Positions 1 to 9,035 are shown, counted from the stretch's first letter. The stretch is DNA of 43,291 nt from an uncultured Oscillospiraceae bacterium (GCA_934645175.1 CAKUDE010000017.1:1-43291); one strand, 5' to 3'. Program-made: numbers and translations. The notes: generated by a model not told the origin, from the sequence alone.

Positions 1-1559
1 ATAGCGGAACAGGCGTACAAAAGGACGCCGCTGAAGCCGCCAAATGGTATCGCCGCGCCGCCGAGCAGGGACACGCCAATGCGCAGACCAGCCTTGGATG
101 GTGTTATGAGACCGGCACAGGTGTGCAGAAAGATGCCGCCGAGGCCGTCAAGTGGTACCGCCGTGCTGCCGAGCAGGGACACGCCAATGCGCAGTGCAAT
201 CTCGGCTGGTGTTATGATAGCGGAACAGGCGTACAAAAGGACGCCGCTGAAGCCGCCAAATGGTATCGCCGCGCCGCCGAGCAGGGACACGCCCGTGCAC
301 AGTGCAATCTCGGCGTATGCTATGGAAACGGAACAGGCGTACAAAAGGACGCCGCCGAAGCCGTCAGATGGTACCGTCTCGCCGCCGAACAGGGATACGC
401 CAATGCGCAGAACAACCTCGGCTGGTGTTATTATAACGGGGTTGGCGTGCAAAAAGACGCTGCCGAGGCCGTCAAGTGGTATCGTCTCGCTGCCGGGCAG
501 GGAGACGCCCTTGCGCAACGGAACCTCGGCATACGCTATCAAAATGGAACAGGCGTGCAGAAGGATCTGAACAAGGCGCTGGAGCTGTTCAAAAAGGCAC
601 AGGCAGGCGGCATCGGCGGAGACATCGCGCAGCGCATTGCGGATGTCGAGGCGGCGCTGGCAACCGCGAAGGGAGCTTTGGGGGCACAGCCGAAGGCGCA
701 GAACGCCGAAACATCATCCACGCGCAAGCAGCCGTCCGCCGCACCCGGCACGGCGCATGAGCAGCTTGAGCGGCTGGTCGGCCTTTCCGGCGTGAAGAAG
801 GAAGTGCTGACGATGGAGCGCGTCATCGCCGCGAATCTTCTGCGTCGGTCGCAGAGTCTGCCGACGGTGGAGATTTCAAAGCATATGGTGTTTACCGGAA
901 ACCCCGGCACGGGCAAAACGACCGTCGCGCGTATCATCGCGCAGATCTATAAGGAAAACGGACTGCTGTCCAAGGGACAGCTCGTTGAAACGAGCCGCAA
1001 CGACCTTGTCGGGCGCTATATCGGCGATACCGGCCCGAAAACCGAGAAAAAATTCAGAGAAGCGCTCGGCGGCGTTCTGTTCATCGACGAAGCATATCTG
1101 CTGACGCCGGAGGATGACTCCCGCGATTTCGAGCAGGAAGCTGTGGGTACGATTCTGAAGATGATGGAGGATTATCGCGACGAGCTGATCGTGATCGTCG
1201 CGGGCTACAAGGACGAGATGAAGCGCTTTATCGATTCAAATCCCGGCCTGAAATCCCGCTTCAATACCTACATTGATTTCCCCGACTACTCGACGGAGGA
1301 AATGCAGCAGATTTTTGAGGTGCAGGCTGCGCAGATGCAGCTTATCATCACACCCGCCGCAAAAGAGCGCTTGCGGGTTCTCTGGGAGGCTTCTCGCGCT
1401 TTCAAAAACCTCGGCAACGGCCGCGCCGTCAGAAACGTGTTTCACAAAATGTGGGAACGCCAGAGCTCCCGCGTAATGGAGCAGCAGTTGACCGATCCCG
1501 TCTCTCTGCGGCAGGTTCTGCCGCAGGACGTTCCCGAAGCAGAGGAAGTATTCCGATAA
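1..1559 (+). CDS. Sel1-repeat protein fused to CbxX/CfxQ (SpoVK-like) AAA+ ATPase, 5' end missing
   Basis: The reading frame is open from base 3, so the gene starts outside the window and the GTG at 123 is only an internal codon. The N-terminal part is a run of Sel1/TPR-like repeats of 36 residues. The repeated valine codon before Q-K-D falls at 15, 123, 231, 339, 447 and 555, exactly 108 nt apart. The C-terminal half is a CbxX/CfxQ-type AAA+ module. Walker A (GNPGTGKTT) is at 897-923 and Walker B (LFIDEA) is at about 1077-1094, followed by the acidic and sensor segments typical of the family. Sel1 repeats usually mediate protein contacts, and CbxX-type ATPases remodel partner complexes; the target here is unknown. 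A terminator follows the stop and uvrA has its own promoter, so the gene is not in the uvrA operon. The domain assignment is firm, the function is not. Confidence 0.85.
   Translation, partial: SGTGVQKDAAEAAKWYRRAAEQGHANAQTSLGWCYETGTGVQKDAAEAVKWYRRAAEQGHANAQCNLGWCYDSGTGVQKDAAEAAKWYRRAAEQGHARAQCNLGVCYGNGTGVQKDAAEAVRWYRLAAEQGYANAQNNLGWCYYNGVGVQKDAAEAVKWYRLAAGQGDALAQRNLGIRYQNGTGVQKDLNKALELFKKAQAGGIGGDIAQRIADVEAALATAKGALGAQPKAQNAETSSTRKQPSAAPGTAHEQLERLVGLSGVKKEVLTMERVIAANLLRRSQSLPTVEISKHMVFTGNPGTGKTTVARIIAQIYKENGLLSKGQLVETSRNDLVGRYIGDTGPKTEKKFREALGGVLFIDEAYLLTPEDDSRDFEQEAVGTILKMMEDYRDELIVIVAGYKDEMKRFIDSNPGLKSRFNTYIDFPDYSTEEMQQIFEVQAAQMQLIITPAAKERLRVLWEASRAFKNLGNGRAVRNVFHKMWERQSSRVMEQQLTDPVSLRQVLPQDVPEAEEVFR
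3..560 (+). repeat. Tandem 108-bp repeats encoding Sel1 units
   Basis: At least five consecutive 108-bp units are visible, continuing out of the window on the left. Units two apart are almost identical in DNA: bases 1-77 and 217-293 read the same base for base, although adjacent units differ more. The repeats are translated, in frame and without spacers, so they are protein repeats rather than a CRISPR array. Confidence 0.85.
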
Positions 1560-1566
1560 ATTGCAA

Positions 1567-1597
1567 GCGGGCAGTCTTGAAAGACTGCCTGCTTTTT
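1567..1597 (+). terminator. Rho-independent terminator after the Sel1/AAA+ gene
   Basis: Arms GCGGGCAGTCTT (1567-1578) and AAGACTGCCTGC (1581-1592) pair with one G-T wobble around a tight loop. Five T residues follow at 1593-1597. Confidence 0.85.
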
Positions 1598-1621
1598 CGC
1601 AATTTTATTTATAAAATGTGC

Positions 1622-1650
1622 TTGTTCTTTGCTTTTTTATGTGGTATAAT
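1622..1650 (+). promoter_or_regulatory. SigA-type promoter of uvrA
   Basis: A -35 TTGTTC (1622-1627), a 17-bp spacer and a perfect -10 TATAAT (1645-1650) with an extended TG at 1642-1643. It lies between the preceding terminator and the uvrA ribosome binding site. I saw no LexA-type GAAC-N4-GTTC box. Confidence 0.75.
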
Positions 1651-1683
1651 AAGCGTTCAGAAAACCCACGGAGGTGGTTCGAT

Positions 1684-4506
1684 TTGCGAAATTCCATTCT
1701 GGTACAGGGGGCACGGGAAAACAACCTGAAAAATGTAGACGTTGAGATTCCGCGCAACGCGCTGTGCGTTTTTACCGGGCTTTCCGGCTCCGGCAAGTCC
1801 TCGCTGGCCTTCGACACGATCTATGCCGAGGGACGGCGGCGCTATGTCGAGTCGCTGTCCGCCTATGTGCGGCAGTTTCTGGGGCAGATGGACAAGCCCG
1901 ACGTCGATCTGATCGAAGGACTTTCTCCTGCCATTTCCATCGACCAGAAGACAACCTCAAAAAACCCCCGCTCCACCGTCGGCACGGTGACGGAAATTTA
2001 CGACTATCTGCGTTTGCTTTGGGCACGCGTCGGCATTCCGCATTGCCCGAAGTGCGGCCGCGAAATCCGGCGGCAAAGCGTCGATCAGATCGTTGACCGC
2101 GTTCTGGCCATGCCGGAGGGCACGCGCTTTCAGGTTCTTGCGCCTATCGTGCGCGGAAAAAAGGGTGAGCACACCAAGCTGCTTGACAGCGCACGGCGCG
2201 GCGGCTTTGCCCGCGTGCGCATCGACGGCAGTTTATATGATCTGAGCGAAGAAATCTCACTTGACAAAAATAAAAAACACTCCATCGAGCTGGTCGTGGA
2301 CCGGCTCGTGCTGCGCGGCGAGCTGACCCGGCGGCTGACCGACTCCGTGGAAACGGCGCTGGCGCACTCCGACGGACTGGTCGTGATCCAATGCCCGGAC
2401 ACCAGAGAGGAGACGCTTTTCTCCCGCAATTATGCCTGCGAAGACTGCGGTATTTCCATGCCGGAGTTGTCGCCCCGGATGTTCTCATTCAACAATCCGC
2501 TTGGCGCCTGCCCGGACTGCGGCGGTCTGGGCTTCCGACTTGTGGTCGATCCTGCGCTTATCATCCCGGACCCGGACAAGTCCATTCTCGACGGCGGCAT
2601 TCAGGCCAGCGGTTGGGGCAATGTCCGCGGTGATTCCATTTCGCGGATGTACTTTGAAGCGCTGTCACAGAAATATCGCTTCAGCCTGACAGACCCGATC
2701 AAAACGCTGTCACCGGAGGCCATGCAGATTATTCTCTACGGCACGAAGGGCGAAAAGCTTAAGCTGTACTACGAGCGCGGCAACGGCAGCGGCACGCTGG
2801 AGCAGGCCTTTGAGGGTATCATTCCAAACATTGAACGCCGCGTGCGCGAAACACAGTCCGACGCGATGCGCAAGGAGCTGGAGGAGTATATGACGGCATC
2901 GCCCTGCCCGCACTGCGGCGGCGACCGTCTTTCCGACATTGCCCGCGCCGTCACGGTCGGCGAGGTATCCATCGCCGACTTCTGCAAGCTGCCCGTGCGG
3001 CAGGGGCTGGAATTCATGGAGCGGCTTCGGCTCGAAGGCTCGCAGGCTGTCATTGCGGAGCAGATTCTGCGTGAGATCAAGGCTCGGCTCGGTTTTCTGC
3101 AAAGCGTCGGTTTGCAATACCTGACGCTGGCGCGTCCCGCCGGGACGCTCTCCGGCGGCGAAGCGCAGCGCATCCGGCTGGCAACGCAGATCGGTTCGTC
3201 TCTGATGGGCGTGCTGTATATTCTCGACGAGCCGAGTATCGGCCTGCACCAACGCGACAACGACCGTCTGCTCGACACACTGCGCCGTCTGCGCGATCTT
3301 GGTAACACGCTGATCGTCGTTGAGCACGACGAGGACACCATCCGGGCGGCGGACTATATCGTCGACGTCGGCCCCGGCGCCGGCATTCACGGCGGAAAGA
3401 TCGTCGCCTCCGGTACGCTGGAGGACATTATGGCCGCGCCGGAGAGCCTGACGGGACAATACCTGTCTGGCGTAAGAAAAATCGCCGTTCCTGCCGTGCG
3501 GCGGGGCGGTAACGGAAAACTGCTCAAGGCCTGCGGCTGTTGCGAAAACAATCTGCAAAATGTCGACGTAAGCATCCCACTTGGCACCTTCACCTGTGTC
3601 ACCGGTGTTTCCGGCTCCGGCAAGTCCTCTCTTGTCAATGAAATCATCGCCAAAAAGCTTGCCGGAACGCTCAACCATGCACGCGTCCGTCCCGGAAAGC
3701 ATGATCACTTTGAGGGAATCGAAGCTCTCGATAAGGTGATCGTTATCGATCAAAGCCCCATCGGGCGAACGCCGCGGTCGAACCCCGCAACCTATACGGG
3801 CCTGTTCTCCGACATCCGTGATCTGTTTGCCTCCACCGCCGCCGCCAAGGAGCGCGGCTACGGCCCCGGTCGCTTTTCCTTTAACGTTAAGGGCGGCCGC
3901 TGCGAAGCCTGCGGCGGCGACGGGCTGGTCAAAATCGAAATGCACTTCCTGCCGGATGTCTACGTTCCCTGCGAGGTGTGCCATGGCAAGCGGTACAACC
4001 GCGAAACGCTTGATGTCACCTACCGCGGCAAGTCCATCGCAGATGTTCTGGAAATGACTGCGGACGAAGCGCTGGAATTCTTTGAGAATCAGCCGCGTCT
4101 GCGCGAAAAGGTCGCCACGCTTGTGGAGGTCGGCCTGGGCTACATCAAGCTCGGACAAAGCTCTACGACGCTCTCCGGCGGCGAGGCGCAGCGCGTCAAG
4201 CTCGCCACGGAGCTTTCCCGCAGTGCGACCGGGCGCACGCTCTATATTCTCGACGAGCCAACCACCGGCCTGCATATGTACGATGTGCAAATGCTCCTGA
4301 CGGTTCTGCAAAAGCTTGTGGATGCAGGAAACACCGTGCTGGTCATTGAACATAACCTCGACGTGATCAAAACGGCGGATCATCTGATCGACCTGGGTCC
4401 TGAGGGCGGCGACGGCGGCGGCACCATCGTTGCGACCGGCACGCCGGAGCAGGTCGCTGCCTGCGAAGCAAGCTTTACGGGGCAGTACCTCAAGCGGATG
4501 CTCTGA
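1684..4506 (+). CDS. uvrA: Excinuclease ABC subunit UvrA
   Basis: ATP-driven DNA damage sensor of nucleotide excision repair; it loads UvrB at lesions. The start is the TTG at 1684, seven bases after a GGAGGTGG element at 1670-1677, and gives the family N-terminus with the G-A-R-E-N-N-L-K-N signature. An in-frame ATG at 1618 lies upstream of the promoter -35 box and is excluded. The 940-residue product has the usual UvrA length. It carries two ABC ATPase halves, each with a Walker A (LSGSGKSS and VSGSGKSS) and an LSGGEAQR signature, plus the Cys-x2-Cys zinc modules (CPKC, CEDC...CPDC and CEAC...CEVC). No uvrB or uvrC is present in the window. The radC-like gene starts 16 nt downstream and is probably co-transcribed. 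Confidence 0.97.
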   Translation: MRNSILVQGARENNLKNVDVEIPRNALCVFTGLSGSGKSSLAFDTIYAEGRRRYVESLSAYVRQFLGQMDKPDVDLIEGLSPAISIDQKTTSKNPRSTVGTVTEIYDYLRLLWARVGIPHCPKCGREIRRQSVDQIVDRVLAMPEGTRFQVLAPIVRGKKGEHTKLLDSARRGGFARVRIDGSLYDLSEEISLDKNKKHSIELVVDRLVLRGELTRRLTDSVETALAHSDGLVVIQCPDTREETLFSRNYACEDCGISMPELSPRMFSFNNPLGACPDCGGLGFRLVVDPALIIPDPDKSILDGGIQASGWGNVRGDSISRMYFEALSQKYRFSLTDPIKTLSPEAMQIILYGTKGEKLKLYYERGNGSGTLEQAFEGIIPNIERRVRETQSDAMRKELEEYMTASPCPHCGGDRLSDIARAVTVGEVSIADFCKLPVRQGLEFMERLRLEGSQAVIAEQILREIKARLGFLQSVGLQYLTLARPAGTLSGGEAQRIRLATQIGSSLMGVLYILDEPSIGLHQRDNDRLLDTLRRLRDLGNTLIVVEHDEDTIRAADYIVDVGPGAGIHGGKIVASGTLEDIMAAPESLTGQYLSGVRKIAVPAVRRGGNGKLLKACGCCENNLQNVDVSIPLGTFTCVTGVSGSGKSSLVNEIIAKKLAGTLNHARVRPGKHDHFEGIEALDKVIVIDQSPIGRTPRSNPATYTGLFSDIRDLFASTAAAKERGYGPGRFSFNVKGGRCEACGGDGLVKIEMHFLPDVYVPCEVCHGKRYNRETLDVTYRGKSIADVLEMTADEALEFFENQPRLREKVATLVEVGLGYIKLGQSSTTLSGGEAQRVKLATELSRSATGRTLYILDEPTTGLHMYDVQMLLTVLQKLVDAGNTVLVIEHNLDVIKTADHLIDLGPEGGDGGGTIVATGTPEQVAACEASFTGQYLKRML

Positions 4507-4522
4507 GAAAGGAGATCCGGCT

Positions 4523-5170
4523 ATGGACAGATTACTGCGGCATTTCCTGCTGCGCAACCCGGACGGACTGACAGACGCGGAATTGCTGGAGCTTTTGCTG
4601 CGTTTTACAAACGGCGACGCACAGGCACGCAGTACGCTTCTGCTTCAGCACTTCGGCGGGATCTGCGGTGTACTCGACGCAGATGCGGAAGAGCTGGGCG
4701 ACGCATCGGACGAGTCGACTGCGCTGCTTCTGCGGCTTGTTGCAGAGTTGCACCGTCGGTATTTCCTCTCGCGCGCCCGCAGCGAAACCCGTCTGACAGA
4801 CACGGCTGCCTATGGCGCATATCTGCTGCCGCATTTCTTCGGTGCGACGGACGAGCTTGTCTATCTGCTTTGTCTGGATGCGGCCGGACGGGTGCTCGGC
4901 TGCGAGCTGCTTGGCCACGGAAGCATCAACTCCGCCAATGTACCGATGCGACGGCTGGTGCAGCAGACACTGCATTTCAACGCCAGCGGCGTCGTACTGG
5001 CGCACAATCATCCGTCCGGTCTGGCCCTGCCGTCGAACGAAGATATTTCCCTTACGTTGCGCCTTCAGGATGCGCTGGACGTCATGAACATTCTGCTCAT
5101 CGACCATCTCATCATCGCCTCGGATGACTTTGTCTCGCTGCGCGACAGCGGATATTTGAGAAGATACTAA
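4523..5170 (+). CDS. radC: RadC-family (UPF0758) JAB/MPN domain protein
   Basis: The 215-residue product starts at ATG 4523 behind AAAGGAG at 4508-4514. The N-terminal part (about residues 15-60) resembles the helix-hairpin-helix region of RadC. The C-terminal half is a JAB/MPN fold with the metal-binding signature H-N-H-P-S-G followed by S-N-E-D, the JAMM arrangement. RadC was named from a repair phenotype, but its biochemical role is unsettled and JAMM folds are generally metallo-isopeptidase-like. It follows uvrA by 16 nt, so it is likely in one transcript with uvrA. The gene is complete and no key JAMM residue is missing. Confidence 0.9.
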   Translation: MDRLLRHFLLRNPDGLTDAELLELLLRFTNGDAQARSTLLLQHFGGICGVLDADAEELGDASDESTALLLRLVAELHRRYFLSRARSETRLTDTAAYGAYLLPHFFGATDELVYLLCLDAAGRVLGCELLGHGSINSANVPMRRLVQQTLHFNASGVVLAHNHPSGLALPSNEDISLTLRLQDALDVMNILLIDHLIIASDDFVSLRDSGYLRRY

Positions 5171-5174
5171 ACAA

Positions 5175-5206
5175 ACAAGCGGGAGGCTGTAAGTCCTTCC
5201 GCTTGT
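5175..5206 (+). terminator. Hairpin after radC
   Basis: Twelve-base arms at 5175-5186 (ACAAGCGGGAGG) and 5195-5206 (CCTTCCGCTTGT) pair with one G-T wobble. The T tract is poor, so termination strength is uncertain. It is the first of two hairpins between the convergent radC and pnp genes. Confidence 0.5.
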
Positions 5207-5222
5207 CTGTTGTCATGCATAA

Positions 5223-5249
5223 ACCGCCTGCCGGGATCCGGCAGGCGGT
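5223..5249. terminator. Perfect GC-rich hairpin between convergent radC and pnp
   Basis: ACCGCCTGCCGG (5223-5234) pairs perfectly with CCGGCAGGCGGT (5238-5249) around a 3-base loop. It sits 8 bases beyond the pnp stop and can fold in transcripts from either strand. The T tract on the pnp side is only three bases. Confidence 0.6.
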
Positions 5250-5257
5250 CTGTCAAT

Positions 5258-7381
5258 TTACTTGTTCTCGGTCATTTCTTTCAGCGCATCCTTGCGGCTG
5301 AAATTTGCACGACCCTTCTCATCGAAGCCCATGAACTTGACCCAGGTCATATCGCCGATGTTGAGCACATCCTCGACCTTTTCGACGCGGCGGTTATCGA
5401 GCTTGGAAATGTGAACCATACCGTCGTGTCCCGGTGCAATCTCGACGAACGCGCCGATGGGCAGGATACGAACCACCTTGCCGTAATACAGTGCACCGAC
5501 CTCGGGGACGAAGCAAATATCGTCGATCATCTTTTTGGCGGCGTAGCCCGCAGCGGAATCCACCGCGGCGATAAAGACATTGCCGTCGTCGTCGATGTCG
5601 ATCTTGGCGCCGGTATCGGCACAGATCTTCTGGATGGTCTTGCCGCCGGAGCCGATGACCTCGCGGATCTTATCGACCGGAATCTTCAGGGAAATCATCT
5701 TCGGCGCAAACTCGGAAACCTCGGAGCGCGGCTCGGAAATACAGGGCAGCATGACCTCATTGAGGATCTCCATACGCGCCTTACGGCAGCGCTCCAGCGC
5801 ATCGGCGATAATCTCCATCGTCAGGCCCTTATTCTTCAGATCCATCTGAATGGCGGTAACGCCCTCGGAGGTACCGGCAACCTTGAAGTCCATCTCGCCG
5901 TGGAAGTCCTCGACGCCCTGAATGTCGGTGAAAGTGCGCCATTCGCCGGTTTCCTGATCGGAAATCAGACCGCAGGAAATACCCGCAACCGGGCGCTTGA
6001 TCGGCACGCCTGCATCCATCAGTGCCAGCGTAGAGCCGCAGATGGAGCCCTGGGAGGTTGAACCGTTAGAGGAGAGTACTTCAGAGACGACACGGATGGC
6101 ATACGGGAACTCCTCGACGCTCGGAATCACGGGCAGCAGCGCCTTTTCCGCCAGCGAACCATGGCCGATCTCGCGGCGGGAGGTAGAGCGGGCGGCTCTG
6201 GCCTCACCCGTGGAATAGGCGGGGAAGTTGTAGTGGTGGATATAGCGCTTGGTATCCTCGGGATAGATGGTATCGAGCTTCTGCGCGGCGGAAAGGGTAT
6301 TCAGCGTGCAGATGGAAAGCACCTGCGTCTGACCTCTTGCAAACAGGCCGGAGCCGTGGACACGCGGCAGGACGCCGACTTCGGCGTCAAGCGGGCGGAT
6401 CTCATCCATCCCACGGCCATCCACGCGCTTGCCTGCCAGGAGCCACTTCTTGACGACCTTCTTCTGCATCTTATACAGGCAGACATCGATGTTGATGTCG
6501 AAGTCCTCATATTTCTCGGCAAACTTCTCGGCGAAATCACGGCGGGCAGCGGTCAGGCGCTCCTCGCGAACGTTCTTGTCGTCGGTATCGAGCGCATATT
6601 CGATCTGATCCATACCATAAGCGACAAGCTCGTCGAGCAGCTCATGATTGACGGCCGCCTTTTCAAAGGTGAACTTCGGCTTTCCGATGGTTTCGACGAT
6701 GGTGTTAATAAAGCGCACGACTTCCATATTGGTCTCATGGGCGATACGGATACACTCATAGACAATATTTTCCGGCGCTTCCTTCGCTTCGGTTTCGATC
6801 ATGACGACCTTTTCAAAGGTGGAAGCGATGCACACAAAGCAATCGGCAGCGTTTCGCTGATCCGCAGAGGGGTTGATCACATATTCACCGCCGACATAGG
6901 CAACGTTCGTCGTTGCGATCGGACCGTTCCAGGGAACATCCGAGCAGGCAACGGCAATGGACGCGCCGAGGGAGCCGACGATCTCGACGGGGTTGTCATA
7001 ATCGTTTGACAGGACGGTGCAGGTAACAACAACGTCGTTTCTCAGCTCGTCGTCAAACAGCGGGCGCATCGGACGGTCGATAATGCGGCTGTTGAGGATG
7101 CCACGCTCGGAGGGCTTGCCTTCGCGACGGTTAAAGCTTCCGGGAATGCGGCCGACGGCATACAAACGCTCTTCAAACTCGATGGTCAGCGGAAAATAGT
7201 CGATGCCGGGCTTGGGATCGGGTGAGCAGGTGACGGTGGTGAGCACGGTGGTGTCGCCGTAGCGGCAGATGCACTCGGCATCGGCCAGCTCCGCAACCTT
7301 TCCCGTTTCCACGGTGAAGGGGCGGCCGCCGATGACGGTCTCAAACACATGGTGGTTGGGGTATTGTTTTCTGGTAATCAT
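5258..7381 (-). CDS. pnp: Polyribonucleotide nucleotidyltransferase (PNPase)
   Basis: 3'-to-5' phosphorolytic exoribonuclease and degradosome component. The start is the ATG at 7381 with AGGAGG upstream, not the longer frame that begins inside the leader hairpin at 7420. The 707-residue product has the family layout: two RNase PH-like domains separated by an all-helical linker, a KH domain with the I-G-S-G-G-K loop, and a C-terminal S1 domain with G-K-V-V-R and G-A-F-V-E. It follows rpsO as in many bacteria. The two are separated by an rpsO terminator and then a long stem-loop in the pnp leader, which is the likely site of post-transcriptional control. Confidence 0.97.
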   Translation of the reverse strand: MITRKQYPNHHVFETVIGGRPFTVETGKVAELADAECICRYGDTTVLTTVTCSPDPKPGIDYFPLTIEFEERLYAVGRIPGSFNRREGKPSERGILNSRIIDRPMRPLFDDELRNDVVVTCTVLSNDYDNPVEIVGSLGASIAVACSDVPWNGPIATTNVAYVGGEYVINPSADQRNAADCFVCIASTFEKVVMIETEAKEAPENIVYECIRIAHETNMEVVRFINTIVETIGKPKFTFEKAAVNHELLDELVAYGMDQIEYALDTDDKNVREERLTAARRDFAEKFAEKYEDFDINIDVCLYKMQKKVVKKWLLAGKRVDGRGMDEIRPLDAEVGVLPRVHGSGLFARGQTQVLSICTLNTLSAAQKLDTIYPEDTKRYIHHYNFPAYSTGEARAARSTSRREIGHGSLAEKALLPVIPSVEEFPYAIRVVSEVLSSNGSTSQGSICGSTLALMDAGVPIKRPVAGISCGLISDQETGEWRTFTDIQGVEDFHGEMDFKVAGTSEGVTAIQMDLKNKGLTMEIIADALERCRKARMEILNEVMLPCISEPRSEVSEFAPKMISLKIPVDKIREVIGSGGKTIQKICADTGAKIDIDDDGNVFIAAVDSAAGYAAKKMIDDICFVPEVGALYYGKVVRILPIGAFVEIAPGHDGMVHISKLDNRRVEKVEDVLNIGDMTWVKFMGFDEKGRANFSRKDALKEMTENK

Positions 7382-7404
7382 TCGTATTCCTCCTGTAGCA
7401 ATCT

Positions 7405-7475
7405 GCGGGAGGTTTAGCACTTGAAGCTGCGGCGCGGCATACGCCGTACCTTCAACTGCTAAACCGCTCTCCCGC
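7405..7475 (-). promoter_or_regulatory. Long stem-loop in the pnp 5' leader
   Basis: Three stacked helices can be read directly: 7405-7411 with 7469-7475, 7412-7419 with 7457-7464, and 7421-7426 with 7450-7455. A further inner helix pairs 7430-7434 with 7442-7446. About 26 base pairs form with one 4-base bulge and one mismatch. The structure ends just upstream of the pnp ribosome binding site. In Escherichia coli the pnp leader has an RNase III-cleaved stem-loop through which PNPase represses itself; a similar role here is inference. Confidence 0.7.
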
Positions 7476-7493
7476 GTGTTTTGGATTTATCGC

Positions 7494-7520
7494 AAAAATG
7501 GGCGACCGAGTCGGCCGCCC
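7494..7520 (-). terminator. Terminator of rpsO
   Basis: On the minus strand a GC-rich hairpin (7500-7520, GGGCG/CGCCC outer stem plus CCG/CGG inner stem) is followed by five T residues (7494-7498). It lies 12 bases beyond the rpsO stop. Some read-through into pnp is possible, as no separate pnp promoter was obvious. Confidence 0.75.
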
Positions 7521-7531
7521 ATGATTTGCTA

Positions 7532-7798
7532 TTACTTACGGATGCCGAGCTTGGCGATGATGGCGCGATAACGGTTGATGTCCTTCTTGGCAAGATAGTC
7601 GAGCAGACTGCGGCGCTTGCCGACCATCATGAGCAGGCCGCGACGGGAATGGTTGTCGTGCTTGTGCTCACGCAGATGCTCCGTCAGCTCGTTGATACGG
7701 GCAGTGAGGATAGCGACCTGAACCTCGGGGGAGCCGGTGTCGCCCTCATGGGTGGCATACTCGGCAATGATAGCGGTCTTCTTTTCTTTCTGGATCAT
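7532..7798 (-). CDS. rpsO: 30S ribosomal protein S15
   Basis: Primary 16S rRNA-binding protein of the small subunit platform. The 88-residue product has the S15 core, including the [10 protein letters not shown] segment and the H-x-x-D-x-x-S-R-R-G-L loop that contacts rRNA. I take the ATG at 7798, which has AAAGGTGG eight bases upstream. A GTG four codons earlier lies inside that ribosome binding site and is unlikely to be used. It heads the rpsO-pnp pair and has its own promoter and a structured leader of about 110 nt. Confidence 0.97.
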   Translation of the reverse strand: MIQKEKKTAIIAEYATHEGDTGSPEVQVAILTARINELTEHLREHKHDNHSRRGLLMMVGKRRSLLDYLAKKDINRYRAIIAKLGIRK

Positions 7799-7810
7799 GG
7801 TTGATTCCAC

Positions 7811-7915
7811 CTTTCAAATAGTTCTCCGGCAGGCCAAGGGCGGGTTGGCGGAGTGCCGTTTTGCGGCGGTCTCCCGGCTCTGAGCGTGCGGAAGCGGACG
7901 GTCTTCGCCGTCAGC
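7811..7915 (-). promoter_or_regulatory. Structured rpsO leader
   Basis: Three hairpins can be drawn in this mRNA leader: 7897-7901 with 7908-7912; 7855-7858 with 7864-7867; and 7824-7828 with 7849-7853, the last with an inner CCAA/TTGG helix. S15 is known to repress its own mRNA through leader structures in several bacteria. Whether this leader does so is inference. Confidence 0.45.
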
Positions 7916-7921
7916 CGTATT

Positions 7922-7950
7922 ATGATACCACAAGCAAGGAAAAAGTGCAA
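7922..7950 (-). promoter_or_regulatory. SigA-type promoter of rpsO
   Basis: On the minus strand: TTGCAC (7945-7950), a 17-bp spacer, TATCAT (7922-7927), with an extended TG one base before the -10. Confidence 0.7.
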
Positions 7951-7990
7951 GAGGAAATTTGTCCAACGCCGCACTTTTTCATATGTGGAC

Positions 7991-8476
7991 TTACTTTTCC
8001 ACCCGAAAACTCAGCGTAATCGCGTCAAGCTTCGTTTCTATACGGCGATAGCGCACGCCCGCGGCGTCAAGCATCCGCTTGGAGGCGCGGATGGCATCGG
8101 TATCGGCATACTTATCCGAGAGGTAAAGAATCTCCGAAATACCGCTCTGGATGATGGCCTTGGAGCATTCGTTGCAGGGAAACAGCGCCACATACAGCCG
8201 CGCGCCGCGCAGCACGCGGCCGCCCGCATTCAGAATCGCATTCAGCTCGGCATGAACGACAAAGGGATACTTCGTCTCCTCGCCGCTGCGTTCCCAGGGA
8301 AATTCGTCGTCCGAGCAGCCGTTGGGCAGACCGTTGTAACCGGTGGAAATGATGATATTCTCCGGTGAAACGATGCACGCGCCGACCTGCGTATTGGGAT
8401 CCTTGCTGCGGTTTGCGGCCAGCAGTGCGATTCCCATGAAGTATTCGTCCCACGAGATATAATCGAGTCGTTTCAT
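7991..8476 (-). CDS. dCMP/cytidine deaminase family protein (ComEB-like)
   Basis: Zinc-dependent deaminase, most likely converting dCMP to dUMP for thymidylate synthesis. The start at ATG 8476 follows AAAGGAG, so the upstream in-frame extension to 8536 is not coding. The 161-residue product has the zinc signature H-A-E-L-N-A-I and P-C-N-E-C, with the catalytic Glu after His. The N-terminal D-P-N-T-Q-V-G-A segment fits the dCMP deaminase branch. It lies 19 nt after the membrane-protein gene that starts at 8975 and probably shares its transcript. A broader cytidine/deoxycytidylate deaminase specificity cannot be excluded. Confidence 0.9.
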   Translation of the reverse strand: MKRLDYISWDEYFMGIALLAANRSKDPNTQVGACIVSPENIIISTGYNGLPNGCSDDEFPWERSGEETKYPFVVHAELNAILNAGGRVLRGARLYVALFPCNECSKAIIQSGISEILYLSDKYADTDAIRASKRMLDAAGVRYRRIETKLDAITLSFRVEK

Positions 8477-8495
8477 GGCGGTCTCCTTTCGAAAA

Positions 8496-8975
8496 TCAGA
8501 TAATAAAGCGCAGGGCCTTGACGCCCGTGGCGGCAAGGGTAATCAATACGCCGGCAATCAGCACGCCGATCGCGATGGCCGGCAGCGCACGCTTCATGCG
8601 CATCTGCATCAGCGCTGCGATCAATGCGCCCGTCCACGCGCCCGTTCCGGGCAGCGGAACAGCCACAAAGAGGCACAGGCCAACCAACTCCGACTTTCGG
8701 ACGCGTCCGCTCTTCCGTTCGGCGCGCCGCTCAATCTTCTCGGCGATGCCGCAGAGCTTCGGGCGGGTCTTCATCCACGCGAGAATGCGGCGGATGAACA
8801 GCAAAATGAAGGGCACGGGCAGCAGATTACCTGCGACGCTGGCTGCGAATGCAAGCCACGGCTCCACTCCGCTGGCTACGCCGAAGGGAATACCGCCGCG
8901 CAGCTCCACAACAGGCAGCATGGAAATCAGGAAGGTTAACAGCAGCTTTCCCAGTTTTGTTGCAAAAAATGCCAT
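8496..8975 (-). CDS. Small multidrug export-like membrane protein (COG2426 type)
   Basis: Hydrophobic protein of about 159 residues with four or five likely membrane segments. It resembles the small multidrug-export (Sm_multidrug_ex) family in the L-P-V-V-E-L-R-G-G-I-P motif after the first segment and the P-L-P-G-T-G-A-W-T-G segment in the second half. The substrate is not known; export is only a family label. I prefer the ATG at 8975, seven bases after AAAGTGAG, over an in-frame GTG at 8987. It has its own promoter, divergent from the dehydrogenase gene, and is followed closely by the deaminase gene. Confidence 0.75.
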   Translation of the reverse strand: MAFFATKLGKLLLTFLISMLPVVELRGGIPFGVASGVEPWLAFAASVAGNLLPVPFILLFIRRILAWMKTRPKLCGIAEKIERRAERKSGRVRKSELVGLCLFVAVPLPGTGAWTGALIAALMQMRMKRALPAIAIGVLIAGVLITLAATGVKALRFII

Positions 8976-9006
8976 CTCAGCGCTCACTTTCGCTCAGTAT
9001 GCGTCC

Positions 9007-9035
9007 ATTCTAACATAGCACGGTGAAAAATGCAA
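9007..9035 (-). promoter_or_regulatory. SigA-type promoter of the membrane protein/deaminase pair
   Basis: On the minus strand: TTGCAT (9030-9035), 17 bp, TAGAAT (9007-9012), with an extended TG. The predicted start of transcription is only about 25 nt before the ATG at 8975. Confidence 0.7.

Noticed and set aside
3..560. Regular direct repeats that could suggest a CRISPR array
   Set aside because: The period is 108 bp with no unique spacers, and the repeats are translated in frame as Sel1 units.
2710..4557. A 615-codon open frame on the minus strand opposite uvrA
   Set aside because: It is a shadow caused by high third-position G+C; the composition is not protein-like, it lacks a ribosome binding site, and uvrA is fully conserved on the other strand.
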